Shown here: in pieces, positions 22,774-31,081 of the stretch
Position numbering within the stretch: position 1 is the first letter of the stretch
How the letters are laid out: every line of letters begins with the position of its first letter
Origin: Janthinobacterium sp.
GTDB taxonomy: Bacteria; Pseudomonadota; Gammaproteobacteria; Burkholderiales; Burkholderiaceae_D
Direction of reading: 5' to 3'
Length of the DNA stretch: 32,681 nt
Assembly (NCBI GenBank): GCA_003133225.1
Contig: PKWL01000053.1
Span: 1 to 32,681 of the forward strand
Position numbers and translations under genes: made by a program
Notes under the pieces: generated by a model
The model's input: only the letters and a program-made list of their open reading frames with translations
What the model was told of the DNA's origin: nothing
Database searches by the model: none

Positions 22774-24696
22774 CTAAGCCGCGTCATGGCTAATCGGCTG
22801 GCGCATGAACTCGACAACCCGGTCCGCCGCCGTGCGGCTGGCGGCATCGACAACAGCGAGCTGCGCAGGGGGAAATGGGGTCAGTACGTAATCGAGCACG
22901 GACTGCTGTTTTCCGACTTGGGCCACGCCCATTTTGACGCGACGAAACTTGTCATCCTGGAATGCCTGGAGAATCGACCTGACACCGCGATGTCCGCCGT
23001 CGCCCCCGCGCATGCGCGTGCGAACGACCCCGATCGGCAGGTCCAGGTCGTCGTGAACCAGAACACATTGACTCGCATCGAAAGAAAAATCCCGCGCAAG
23101 CTGGACCAGGGCGGGCCCGATGTCATTCATCGGAGCCAAAGGCTTGATCAGGCAGATCGGCAAGCCATGCAAGCGGCCGCGCGCCACCATGGCCAAGTCG
23201 CCCGCGGCCACCCACTCCTGGGCCAAGCGTTGTGCCAGGACGTCCAGGGCCAGGTAACCGACGTTGTGGGGCGTATTGACGCGGCCGGCCTCCGGGTTGC
23301 CGAGCCCGATGACGATGAGGGGCGATTGGTCGGCGCCGGTTGGCCTGGAAGCGACGGCTAGCGACGCCAGATCAGCCGGCATATTTGTGCCAGCCTCGTG
23401 CGCAGTTGGTCCATGCAAGGGCACATGAAGCAGCGGGCACGCGTCACAGGACTGGAGGCGAGCGCAGTGCGAGCGCGTGCACTGGATGGCGCTCATTCGA
23501 GCCAGAATCAGGCGCTGCAGGTGATCGGCGCGGTGCGAGCCCTTCAGCAAAACGAGGTCGCCCGGCGCCAGAAAAGCCGCGAGGAAGGATGTCGCCTCGG
23601 CCAGCGAGTGGAATGCCCACAACTGGTCGTGCCCATCGCGTTTGGCGCGCAAGGCCGCCGATGCCCAGCGCCCGACAAATAGAACACAGTCCGCCACCGC
23701 TAGCGCGCGCCGTCCGATCTGGACGTAGCGCCGGGCAGAGTCGCCCGGGTAGTCTGAGATGGTGCCAATCACGATCACCTTGCGGGGCGCGCGCGCCTGC
23801 CGCATGAACTCGAAGGCCGGTTCCACAGTCGAGAGCGGCGCCTTCCAATCATCGCGGATAAATGTGATGCCGTCCACCGTCACCGGGGCCATGCGTCCTT
23901 CGAACGGCGGCTCGTTGGCAATCGCCTTTGCCGCTACGGCGAGCGGAACGCCCAAAGCGACGCCGGTTGCCAGCGCAGCTAGCACCGCCGAGGCCCAATG
24001 CGTGCCACAAAGCTGTGTTTGAACATGAGTCGATTCACCTTTCCAGGTGGCGGTCAGAGAAAAACGCTCTGGCCAGACCGACGCGATTGCTCCCCCCTGC
24101 AGCATGGCGTCGGCCGCCAATCCGTAAGTGATGATGCGCCCCGGGAACTGCGAGCGCATGGCCAGCACCCAGGGATCGTCAGCGTTCAGGATGGCGACGC
24201 CGTCCGCAGGCAGCGAGCTGATAAGTTTGCTCTTTTCTTGTGCAATAGCGCCGATGCTTTTGAACGCCGAAAAATGGTCGGCGCCGACATTGGTCACCAC
24301 GCCCACGCTGGGCCGAACCAGCGCCAGAGGCAAATCCATTTCCCCAGGACCATGAGCCGACATCTCGGTCACGCAATAGGCGTCCGAGCGCCCCGTGCCC
24401 AGCACCACGCGGACCATATCCTCGGGCCAATTCAAGGAGCCAGGATTTTTTTGTCCCGTCGATAGGTGGCGCTGCAAGATGCTGGCAATAAGATCCTTGG
24501 TCGTGGTCTTGCCGGCGCTTCCCGTGACACCGACAAACACGGTGTCGCGCAATCGTCGGCGATGCCGGCACGTAAGCCAATACAAGCCGCGATTGTAGAG
24601 ATGGCGCAAGCGCCACCGCAAGCCTTGTGCAACCTTATCGAAAGGCTTTAGCAGCAACGCCTTGGCGACACTGCCCCATGCTCTAGTCAGATGCAC
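22774..24696 (-). CDS. Mur-ligase / peptidyl-tRNA hydrolase (Pth) fusion protein
   Basis: A 640-aa two-part enzyme. Residues about 45-400 are a MurF-like ligase central and C-terminal region: P-loop GVTGSAGKTTTKD (56-68), VTNVGADHFSAF, ILNADDP, FEGRM and LLKGSHRADH. The usual N-terminal UDP-sugar-binding domain of MurF is missing. A linker has CTRSHCARLQSCDAC (C406, C411, C417, C420), a possible metal site. Residues about 459-637 are Pth-like: GLGNPE (464-469), catalytic H477, N524 and D549 (VHDDLDLP), with GGDGGHRG where R570 replaces the usual Asn. The start is GTG with GGAGGG 7 bases upstream. There is no frameshift; the two domains share one continuous frame. The ligase would join an amino acid to an acceptor; what the Pth part does here is unknown. 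Confidence 0.85.
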   Translation of the reverse strand: MHLTRAWGSVAKALLLKPFDKVAQGLRWRLRHLYNRGLYWLTCRHRRRLRDTVFVGVTGSAGKTTTKDLIASILQRHLSTGQKNPGSLNWPEDMVRVVLGTGRSDAYCVTEMSAHGPGEMDLPLALVRPSVGVVTNVGADHFSAFKSIGAIAQEKSKLISSLPADGVAILNADDPWVLAMRSQFPGRIITYGLAADAMLQGGAIASVWPERFSLTATWKGESTHVQTQLCGTHWASAVLAALATGVALGVPLAVAAKAIANEPPFEGRMAPVTVDGITFIRDDWKAPLSTVEPAFEFMRQARAPRKVIVIGTISDYPGDSARRYVQIGRRALAVADCVLFVGRWASAALRAKRDGHDQLWAFHSLAEATSFLAAFLAPGDLVLLKGSHRADHLQRLILARMSAIQCTRSHCARLQSCDACPLLHVPLHGPTAHEAGTNMPADLASLAVASRPTGADQSPLIVIGLGNPEAGRVNTPHNVGYLALDVLAQRLAQEWVAAGDLAMVARGRLHGLPICLIKPLAPMNDIGPALVQLARDFSFDASQCVLVHDDLDLPIGVVRTRMRGGDGGHRGVRSILQAFQDDKFRRVKMGVAQVGKQQSVLDYVLTPFPPAQLAVVDAASRTAADRVVEFMRQPISHDAA

Positions 24697-24761
24697 CGTT
24701 CATCCCTCCGTTTGAAGATCAACCAGCGAGGTCTTGCCAGATCCCATCGCGTCCTTGACGC

Positions 24762-26306
24762 TCACGTCGATTCAGGTCGTTTGGCCCGCGCGAGACCCCG
24801 CAAAGTCTCGGTGACTGCGCGCGCCCCCTTGCCGTTCGGTCCGAACGCCAAGGCACTATAGGTAATGACACCGATTAACACCATCACACACAGACGAAGC
24901 AAGCCTCCTTGTTCGGCGCCAATCAAAAGGCGCGTGACTGTTATCGCAGCGTACATGGCAAGACTGGCTCCGGCCGCAGGCAGCATGACTGCGAGCAACT
25001 GGCCCAGGCGCACGCCGAGTACCGGCAAACCGCGCATGACTCCTTGCAAGAAAACGAGGGGCGACACCACCAGCCACGCCATGCTCATCCCAAGCAGCCC
25101 GCCCCCAGTGGCGCCGATGACAAATGCGACGGGTGCGATCAGCGCGCCCCACATGGCGTTGCGCAACACGATGTCACAGCGCCCCGTCGCTTGAATGGCA
25201 ACTTGCACGAAGTTGCCGATCATGCGAAGCGGAATGATTATTGCTATTAACTGCAGTGGCAGTACCGAAGGAGTCCATTTTGGACCGAGCATGACCTCGA
25301 CGATTTCCGGGGCGATGCTAGACATGCCCCACAAAATGGGAAAGGCGAAGAAGCTCAAGATCTGGGCACCCAGCAGCATGTTGACGCCGACTTTATGGAC
25401 CTCGCTTTGCATGCGCGAAAAAGTTGGAAACGCCACTTGGTTGACGAGGCCCGAAATGCGCTGGCTGGGCAACGAGGCCAGGTGCATGGCAAGCGAATAG
25501 AAGCCTAGCACCTCGTTGCCCAGGAACTTGGCGCAAATGAGAATATCAATCTGAGAAAAGAACATCCAGAACAACTGGGCAGCGCTGAGGTGTCCCCCGA
25601 AGCGCAACAATGATCGCATCCCTTGCACCGAAAAATCAGGCCAGTGCATGAAAGGAGACAGCCAGTTGATGCCGATGGTTTTCCAGATTTGGCTAAACAG
25701 GGAGCCCATGACGAGGGCCCAGACGCCCGCGCCAGCGAAGGCCATGGCCAACGTGGTGACGCTGGCAATGATCGCACTTGACAAGTCCAGCAGCGAGCGG
25801 TTGCGGAACTCAATTCGTCGTTGTAGCTGCGCGTCCGGGATGACTGCAAACCCGGCAAACACGAATTGCAGAGAAAGTACACGTATCACCGGCAACACCC
25901 GCGGCTCGGCGTAAAAGCTCGCGATGAACGGTGCAGCAAGCGCCAACAGGGACGCCAACAAAAAATGGATCAGCAGAATCACCCCGAAAACCCGCCGCAA
26001 CAGGCGTTGATCGATGTCGGCTTGCTGCACGACTGCCGCGCCCAGACCCATTTCAGAAAACATTGAAATAAAGGAAACAAAGACCATGGCCATGGCCAGT
26101 AGCCCGTAGTCGGCAGGTGTTAGCAGACGAACCACGAGCAGCGTGATCGACCAGGTGATTACCTGGCTCATTAGCCTCACACTGGCGCTCCAGCGAAAGC
26201 CGGACAGGGCTTGCGATCGAAGGCTCATCTGGCGGTCAAGCATTGAAGTTGACGGTGACATCGCCACGCACGCCTGAAACAACGTGGCGCCAGGGTGCGG
26301 CGCCAT
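24762..26306 (-). CDS. Wzx-type polysaccharide flippase (MOP superfamily)
   Basis: A polytopic membrane protein of up to 514 aa, with about 12-14 hydrophobic helices, of the lipopolysaccharide-biosynthesis/WzxC type. Family features include the N-terminal FRWSASVRLMSQVITWSITLLVVRLLTPADYGLLAMA, then AQLFWMFFSQIDILICAKFLGNEVLGFYSLA and LVNQVAFPTFSRMQ. It should flip a lipid-linked saccharide or similar carrier. The start is uncertain: family similarity begins after residue 27 (MSLRSQALSG, start 26228), with other Met codons at 26243 and 26261, and none has a strong RBS. It lies 65 bases before the Mur-ligase fusion and 13 bases after a one-TM hypothetical gene. No glycosyltransferase genes are nearby. 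Confidence 0.88.
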   Translation of the reverse strand: MAPHPGATLFQACVAMSPSTSMLDRQMSLRSQALSGFRWSASVRLMSQVITWSITLLVVRLLTPADYGLLAMAMVFVSFISMFSEMGLGAAVVQQADIDQRLLRRVFGVILLIHFLLASLLALAAPFIASFYAEPRVLPVIRVLSLQFVFAGFAVIPDAQLQRRIEFRNRSLLDLSSAIIASVTTLAMAFAGAGVWALVMGSLFSQIWKTIGINWLSPFMHWPDFSVQGMRSLLRFGGHLSAAQLFWMFFSQIDILICAKFLGNEVLGFYSLAMHLASLPSQRISGLVNQVAFPTFSRMQSEVHKVGVNMLLGAQILSFFAFPILWGMSSIAPEIVEVMLGPKWTPSVLPLQLIAIIIPLRMIGNFVQVAIQATGRCDIVLRNAMWGALIAPVAFVIGATGGGLLGMSMAWLVVSPLVFLQGVMRGLPVLGVRLGQLLAVMLPAAGASLAMYAAITVTRLLIGAEQGGLLRLCVMVLIGVITYSALAFGPNGKGARAVTETLRGLARAKRPEST

Positions 26307-26319
26307 ACAGGCGAAGCCA

Positions 26320-26802
26320 TCACGTCGCTGCGGTTAGGCGGGGACACCTAGCGCGGTTCTTGGCTCGTTCATGAAGAAAAGGAAATAACAGACTCGACAC
26401 CAGCGGCGGGTATGGGTCAGATCTTGTTGTGGCGTCCAGTTTCACTTTGCCTCCACTATGCTTGTCTACGCTAGATTTTTCATCCAGCGCGGCAAACCCC
26501 ATCCACGGGGGGCCACTGGGCCCAAGCCGGCTTGCTGATCCGTGTGCGATGAGCAAGGCCATTACGCAAAGCAAGAATAACATCGGGAGCGGCAAGTAGG
26601 TCTTGCGCGGAAACAAGCAAGTCGGCGCTTTCAATGTTCGCCAAGTTCGCCCTCGCCTTTGCAATCTCGTTCTCCGGCGCAACTGAGCGTCAATCGGCTT
26701 GAGTTGGGCGAGCAATTGCGTCAACCAAGTGCGGATAATCCTATAAGCAGCTTTGAATTTAGGAACAGCATTCGCGGAATGCGTGCTGAGCGGAGTTGCC
26801 AT
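26320..26802 (-). CDS. Hypothetical one-TM protein
   Basis: I do not recognise this 160-aa protein. The first 65 residues are strongly basic (RRRTRLQRRGRTWR), followed by one membrane helix (about 70-90, LPLPMLFLLCVMALLIAHGSA) and a hydrophilic C-terminal part, so an N-in single-pass topology is likely. It ends 13 bases before the flippase frame on the same strand and may be the first gene of that set. The ribosome binding site is poor, and the composition would also fit a chance ORF. The membrane helix and operon-like position are the main support. Confidence 0.4.
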   Translation of the reverse strand: MATPLSTHSANAVPKFKAAYRIIRTWLTQLLAQLKPIDAQLRRRTRLQRRGRTWRTLKAPTCLFPRKTYLPLPMLFLLCVMALLIAHGSASRLGPSGPPWMGFAALDEKSSVDKHSGGKVKLDATTRSDPYPPLVSSLLFPFLHERAKNRARCPRLTAAT

Positions 26803-26958
26803 TGGCTATCTTGATGAAAATAGCGCATGGGTTCCTGTTGAATTTCTCCCACCGAAAGGCCGAGCCTCAGTAAGGGCGGCGCATAAGAAGCCAGAACGAG
26901 CGGGTCCCGGCAAAATTTTGCCAAAGACTACCGGCGGCAACGGCTACTCGCGCGATTT

Positions 26959-28605
26959 TTAGTTCATGGCCAAACGTCTAGCGGTAGGTAAGGCCAAGAC
27001 CGTTGCCGGGGGCAGCGTGCGGCCGGCGGCCATTGCCAATCGGGCTCCAGCAGCGGGCGTGTCGTCGATTTTGAACACGCTGACCACTTGAGCTAGATTA
27101 CTGGCCTGGTCTTGCAAGGACTCGGCGGCGGCGGCAGCTTCTTCCACCAGTGACGCGTTTTGTTGCGTCACCTCGTCCATTTGCATGATGGCCACGCTGA
27201 TCTGTTCTATGCCAGCTGTTTGCTCCTTGCTGGCAGCCGTAATTTCGCCCATGATTCCTGTGACCCGCTTGACGCCCGCGACAATCTCGTCCATGGTGGT
27301 GCCGGCCTGGTCGACTAGCTTCGCGCCCCGCTCGACGTTTTCTACCGAATCGCCGATCAATGCCTTGATTTCTTTGGCGGCAGCGGCCGAGCGTTGCGCC
27401 AAGTTGCGCACCTCGCTTGCCACGACCGCAAAGCCGCGCCCCTGTTCGCCGGCGCGCGCCGCTTCCACCGCCGCATTCAACGCCAGAATATTGGTCTGGA
27501 AGGCGATGCCGTCGATCACAGCGATGATATCGACGATTTTCTTCGCGGAAGTATTGATCGACCCCATGGTATTAACTACCTGGGATACGATGGCGCCACC
27601 CCGGACCGCGACCTCAGCTGCCGATAAGGCGAGGTCGTTGGCTTGGTGCGCATTGTCGGCGTTTTGTTTAACGGTACTGGTTAGTTCTTGCATTGAGGAC
27701 GCGGTTTCTTCGAGCGAACTGGCTTGCTGTTCAGTGCGCGAGGACAAGTCGAGATTGCCGGCCGCGATTTGGCTCGAGGCGGTGGCAATCGTGTCGGTGC
27801 CGGCGCGCACTTCGCCGACGATTTTGACCAGACTGTCGTTCATGTCCTTTAGCGCCTGCAGCATCTGCCCCGTCTCGTCCGTGGATGTCACTTCAATGCG
27901 GCTGGTCAAATCGCCGATCGCCACCGTGCGGGCCACCTGCACGGCGCGCTGGAGCGGCACGGTAATGCTGCGCGTAGTCCAGTAGGCAAAACCACAGGCC
28001 AGCAAGGTGGCCAGCGCAGCTAGCCCGAGCATCAGTTCGCAGCCACTGTGGAAATTGTTGGCCGCTTCCTCGCCGCTCTTATCCATGAGTACTCCGCCCA
28101 GCTTGACGAGGTGTTTCACTTCGTTGAAATAGGCCAGCTGATCACGGATTACGCTCGATAACAACAAGGTGCTCGCTTCTTGTTTTTTGCCTTCCCCGAC
28201 CAATTGTAAGAATTTGCCTTGCACCAACATATATTTGGCGCGCGCCTCGATGATCGCAGCGTAAATCTGGCGGCCCTTTTCCGTTGCGAGCATCTTGTCG
28301 AGCTTGCCAAGGTTTTCGTTCTCATTTTTATTGGCCACTAACAAATTGGCGAGCTCTTGTTTGATTTTCGCGGCATCGTCCATAATGAGCATGTTGCGCA
28401 TCAGGGTCGCGCTATCGCTGATGTCGCTTAACATATCGTTTGACAGAGCGACTTTCGGATACCGATCGTTTACGATCAGGCTGGTGCTGTCATTGAGCGA
28501 GCCAAGGCGTGTAATTCCAAACAATGTGATGCTCATCATTAGCAGGACGACGAGGCCAAACCCAAGCGCCAAACGGGTTCCGACTTTCAAATTCATTTGC
28601 ATCAT
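26959..28605 (-). CDS. Methyl-accepting chemotaxis protein
   Basis: A 548-aa transducer with a membrane helix at about 8-30, a periplasmic four-helix-bundle ligand domain (about 32-190), a second helix (about 192-212), a HAMP domain (about 213-266, TRSITVPLQRAVQVARTVAIGDL) and a cytoplasmic signalling region. The hairpin tip that binds CheA/CheW is the conserved IDGIAFQTNILALNAAVEAARAGEQGRGF. Methylation-type Q/E pairs appear around EQQASSLEETASSMQEL. GGAG lies 5 bases before the ATG. The C-terminus (RRLAMN) has no NWETF-type CheR tether. The ligand is unknown. It faces away from the flippase set by gene content and is probably monocistronic. Confidence 0.93.
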   Translation of the reverse strand: MMQMNLKVGTRLALGFGLVVLLMMSITLFGITRLGSLNDSTSLIVNDRYPKVALSNDMLSDISDSATLMRNMLIMDDAAKIKQELANLLVANKNENENLGKLDKMLATEKGRQIYAAIIEARAKYMLVQGKFLQLVGEGKKQEASTLLLSSVIRDQLAYFNEVKHLVKLGGVLMDKSGEEAANNFHSGCELMLGLAALATLLACGFAYWTTRSITVPLQRAVQVARTVAIGDLTSRIEVTSTDETGQMLQALKDMNDSLVKIVGEVRAGTDTIATASSQIAAGNLDLSSRTEQQASSLEETASSMQELTSTVKQNADNAHQANDLALSAAEVAVRGGAIVSQVVNTMGSINTSAKKIVDIIAVIDGIAFQTNILALNAAVEAARAGEQGRGFAVVASEVRNLAQRSAAAAKEIKALIGDSVENVERGAKLVDQAGTTMDEIVAGVKRVTGIMGEITAASKEQTAGIEQISVAIMQMDEVTQQNASLVEEAAAAAESLQDQASNLAQVVSVFKIDDTPAAGARLAMAAGRTLPPATVLALPTARRLAMN

Positions 28606-29522
28606 GTTTTCTCCCGTATTTTTGATTTTATGTTTTGCATCAGTACGATTTTCGCGAATCGCAGGTCATGTCAGCTGCTCACGCTGCCGGGGCCAGGGTC
28701 ATCTTGCAAACGCGACTGGACACCGCGCTCCCCTAGCCGATATCGGGATTTGTTTCTGCAAATGGGGACGCAAGGATCGGTCGCCAGGTAAATTTGGGAT
28801 GGGTCGGGATCCAGATTGAAAGTAGTCACCCCCGGTTCTTTCGGGCGCGAAGCCGAGCGCAGTCCGAAACGGTGGCGCCGGCGGATGGCGATGCCACCGC
28901 TCCCACGCCGCAGCTGGCGGATGTTTGCATGTTCACTCTTAGGCCGTACGCTGTGGCGTTCATAATTTTGCTTGTGGCCGATTTCAGTCTGGTGTCGGAT
29001 CGTTCGTTGTCTGTCATAGTTTAAAACATGCACTGTAGTACATGCGTCCAGCGGACGCTGGCATTATAGTGCTTACTGGAAATTCTATATGGGCTGAGTT
29101 GGGATGTCAACGCTAACAAAATATTTTTCCAGCGTTACCTTGCTAAGTGTGCGAAATGATGATTTTAATAAGTGGCGACAATCCCACACACGCTTGGAGC
29201 GTTGCAGCCGCAGGCTTCAAGATGGCTGTTTAAGCGGCAATCGGGAGGGGGCGAATGTCGTTCATGGAAACACGAGGAAATTGTTGAACCCGAACGGGCC
29301 CAACAAGGGGCACGCGCGGGAAACCATTAGCGCTGCCTTCTTCGTTGCAGTTTTGAAGGAAATAACGGTGGGCTAGAAGCTGCCGCTTGTGGCCAAATCC
29401 GGATACCTTAGCCCCCCGCAACATCGGTTGGAGGGGCTTTCAATCATCCCAAAAAGTCGTTAGCAACGCCTTATTGGAACAGCTCGCAGTTAGTGCGGGC
29501 ATTTTTTAGCGCGTGGCAGTTT
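28606..29522. other. Gene-poor region upstream of the chemotaxis gene
   Basis: I see no supported gene. A short + frame (28930-29024) encodes a hydrophobic peptide but has no RBS; another (29104-29376) has unconvincing composition. Small inverted repeats occur, including GGTGGC/GCCACC at 28872-28899, CCGATATCGG near 28738, and AGCCCC/GGGGCT at 29410-29438 followed by TTT. Confidence 0.45.
29410..29440 (+). terminator. Weak terminator-like hairpin
   Basis: AGCCCC (29410-29415) pairs with GGGGCT (29433-29438), with an inner CCG/CGG pair and only three T after it on the plus strand. No gene on that strand clearly ends here. Confidence 0.25.
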
Positions 29523-29870
29523 TTAGTTGCCGATCTTCCTGCTCACGGCATTTTCCTGTTGGTTAAGAACCGCCTTCTCCCCTTTCGTGATATGGCCGCC
29601 ATTTTGGCTTGCCATGGCGCGTTCTTCCTGGCGGATTTTTCGATCATCTGCGTGCAGCGCTGCCGCCTTCGATTTCGACATGTCGCCGGCCTTCACTTGG
29701 GCCTGAATCCGCTTGTTTTGATTTGCCAAGCGATGGTTGACCTGCTCGCGCCTTGGGTGATTTTTTTGCCATTGGGTATCGCTTGCAAATGCGCTGCCGG
29801 TGGCGCCAACAATCAGGGCAACCAGGGCGCTCAGTACGACTGCTCTTCCAACGGTCTTTGCATTCTTCAT
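29523..29870 (-). CDS. Small exported protein of unknown function
   Basis: A 115-aa protein with a clear signal peptide (MKNAKTVGRAVVLSALVALIVGATGSAFA, cut at AFA|SDT). The mature part is small, basic and Gln/Asn/Lys-rich, with the recognisable block WQKNHPRREQVNHRLANQNKRI, then DDRKIRQEERAMASQNGGHITKGEKAVLNQQENAVS. Helical charged proteins with this block recur, as I recall, in Burkholderiales and are unannotated. The ATG at 29870 is chosen because GGAG sits 7 bases upstream and it begins the signal peptide; the longer frame to 29996 adds 42 residues without such features. It should be periplasmic. Function unknown. Confidence 0.82.
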   Translation of the reverse strand: MKNAKTVGRAVVLSALVALIVGATGSAFASDTQWQKNHPRREQVNHRLANQNKRIQAQVKAGDMSKSKAAALHADDRKIRQEERAMASQNGGHITKGEKAVLNQQENAVSRKIGN

Positions 29871-30197
29871 TTTCGTTCTCCAGTTTGCCAAGTTGATCAA
29901 ATGATCTGTCTTATGCTCAAGTAACGGCCGAATTAGCAAATTGAGCGACGCAGATTCTGTATCAAGTGTAAGCAAATGTTCTGCGCTCATGATCAACCGA
30001 AATGGTGTTCACGCGCCTCTGAAACACCTCCGCATCGTACTTTGCTCAAAAAAGCGGCCGTGAACGAACGGAATTTTGGCGTAAGCAGGCCGAACGAAGA
30101 TTGAATCGCAAAAGCACGCGCCGGATCCCGTTACTTTCAGTCGCGTGTGCTCGTTGCGCCCACGACTTCTTTGCAGCGATTGGCCCTTGCTCAGGAT
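29871..30197. other. Intergenic region without a recognised gene
   Basis: This lies between two minus-strand genes and presumably holds the promoter of the exported protein. I could not pick a convincing -35/-10 pair or a terminator for the DUF488 gene. Confidence 0.4.
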
Positions 30198-30740
30198 TCA
30201 CGATTTCTGATTAAGAATCGGCGCAGGGTAGGTGATGCGCAAGCCATCGACCTGCGCCCAGGACGTTAGCAAATGCCGTTTGCGCCCTGTCGCGCCGATG
30301 ATATCTTCCACCCGTACGCCGCGCAAGACTAGCGCATCGGCGAGCAAGGATCGATGGCAGCGCCAGGGCACCGCTTCCGCGCACATCAATGCGCAGCGAT
30401 CGTTTGCAGCTAGCAAGACGACCTGTTCGACGTTGCTGGCAAACTCAGGCGTTTGCATGTAGTCGGCGTATCCGCGGAACGCTGTGTTGCGCCAACCGCC
30501 GTTGAGCGAGTCCGGGCGTGAATGACGCAAACCGCCAAGGCCTGGCAAATGGGTGTAATGGATGCCGGCCATTTCCAGTGATGCTGGCAAGTTGTCGATG
30601 CCAAACTGCGGATTACGGCGCGAGCGCGGCATGGCGCGCACATCGAGCAGATGGGTAACATGATTGGTCTTAAGCAAGCTGATGAATTCGTTCAGCGATC
30701 GCGTGGAATGCCCGATTGTGCAAATCAAGGGTTCCGTCAT
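30198..30740 (-). CDS. DUF488 family protein
   Basis: A 180-aa DUF488 protein. Family blocks are ICTIGHSTRSLNEF at the N-terminus, LLDVRAMPRSRRNPQF, HLPGLGGLR and the cysteine/histidine motif CAEAVPWRCHRSLLADAL near the C-terminus. The biochemical role of the family is not established. I chose the ATG at 30740 because the conserved region begins right after it; the frame stays open upstream to 30842 but from a TTG, and no start has a strong RBS. It is a single gene between a small exported protein and the thiolase terminator. Confidence 0.8.
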   Translation of the reverse strand: MTEPLICTIGHSTRSLNEFISLLKTNHVTHLLDVRAMPRSRRNPQFGIDNLPASLEMAGIHYTHLPGLGGLRHSRPDSLNGGWRNTAFRGYADYMQTPEFASNVEQVVLLAANDRCALMCAEAVPWRCHRSLLADALVLRGVRVEDIIGATGRKRHLLTSWAQVDGLRITYPAPILNQKS

Positions 30741-31027
30741 GACAGGGTCTAGCGCCATTTTTGGTCTGCGCATTAGCGTCGAGTTCGGATGATGACAGCT
30801 CTTCAGATTCGCGCCTAAGGTGTGTTCCCGCGGCGCTGGCAACTCGATTTTGCCACAAAGGCCTGTTGCTGGCCTGTCTCTGTGAGTGAGCAGTATTTTC
30901 CTTTAAAAAACTGATCTACAGTGCGGGCTCCGGCCGGCATTGTGCAATTGGGCGGGGCGGCGCCAGCGCTCCCGGACTCTGAAGGGGGGCGCACTTTTGG
31001 ATCGCTTGAAAAGCGAGGGCGTGAGCG

Positions 31028-31056
31028 AAAAAAAACCGACGGCGTCGGTTTTTTTT
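31028..31056 (-). terminator. Bidirectional intrinsic terminator of the thiolase gene
   Basis: ACCGAC-GGC-GTCGGT (six-base arms) is flanked by eight A on one side and eight T on the other, so it works on either strand. It sits 25 bases beyond the thiolase stop. Confidence 0.88.
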
Positions 31057-31081
31057 CTGTTTCTCAGGCTTTAAAAGCAGA

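Noticed and set aside
20899..26802. The AsnB-like enzyme as part of a lasso-peptide cluster.
   Set aside because: I found no precursor peptide, no leader peptidase of the lasso B type and no ABC exporter; the neighbours are a Wzx flippase and a Mur-ligase fusion.
28794..29024. A 76-codon + frame ending in a hydrophobic stretch (AVAFIILLVADFSLV).
   Set aside because: There is no RBS, the N-terminal composition is poor and no family is recognised.
29104..29376. A 90-codon + frame upstream of the chemotaxis gene.
   Set aside because: The composition is unlike a real protein, there is no RBS and no neighbouring gene on that strand.
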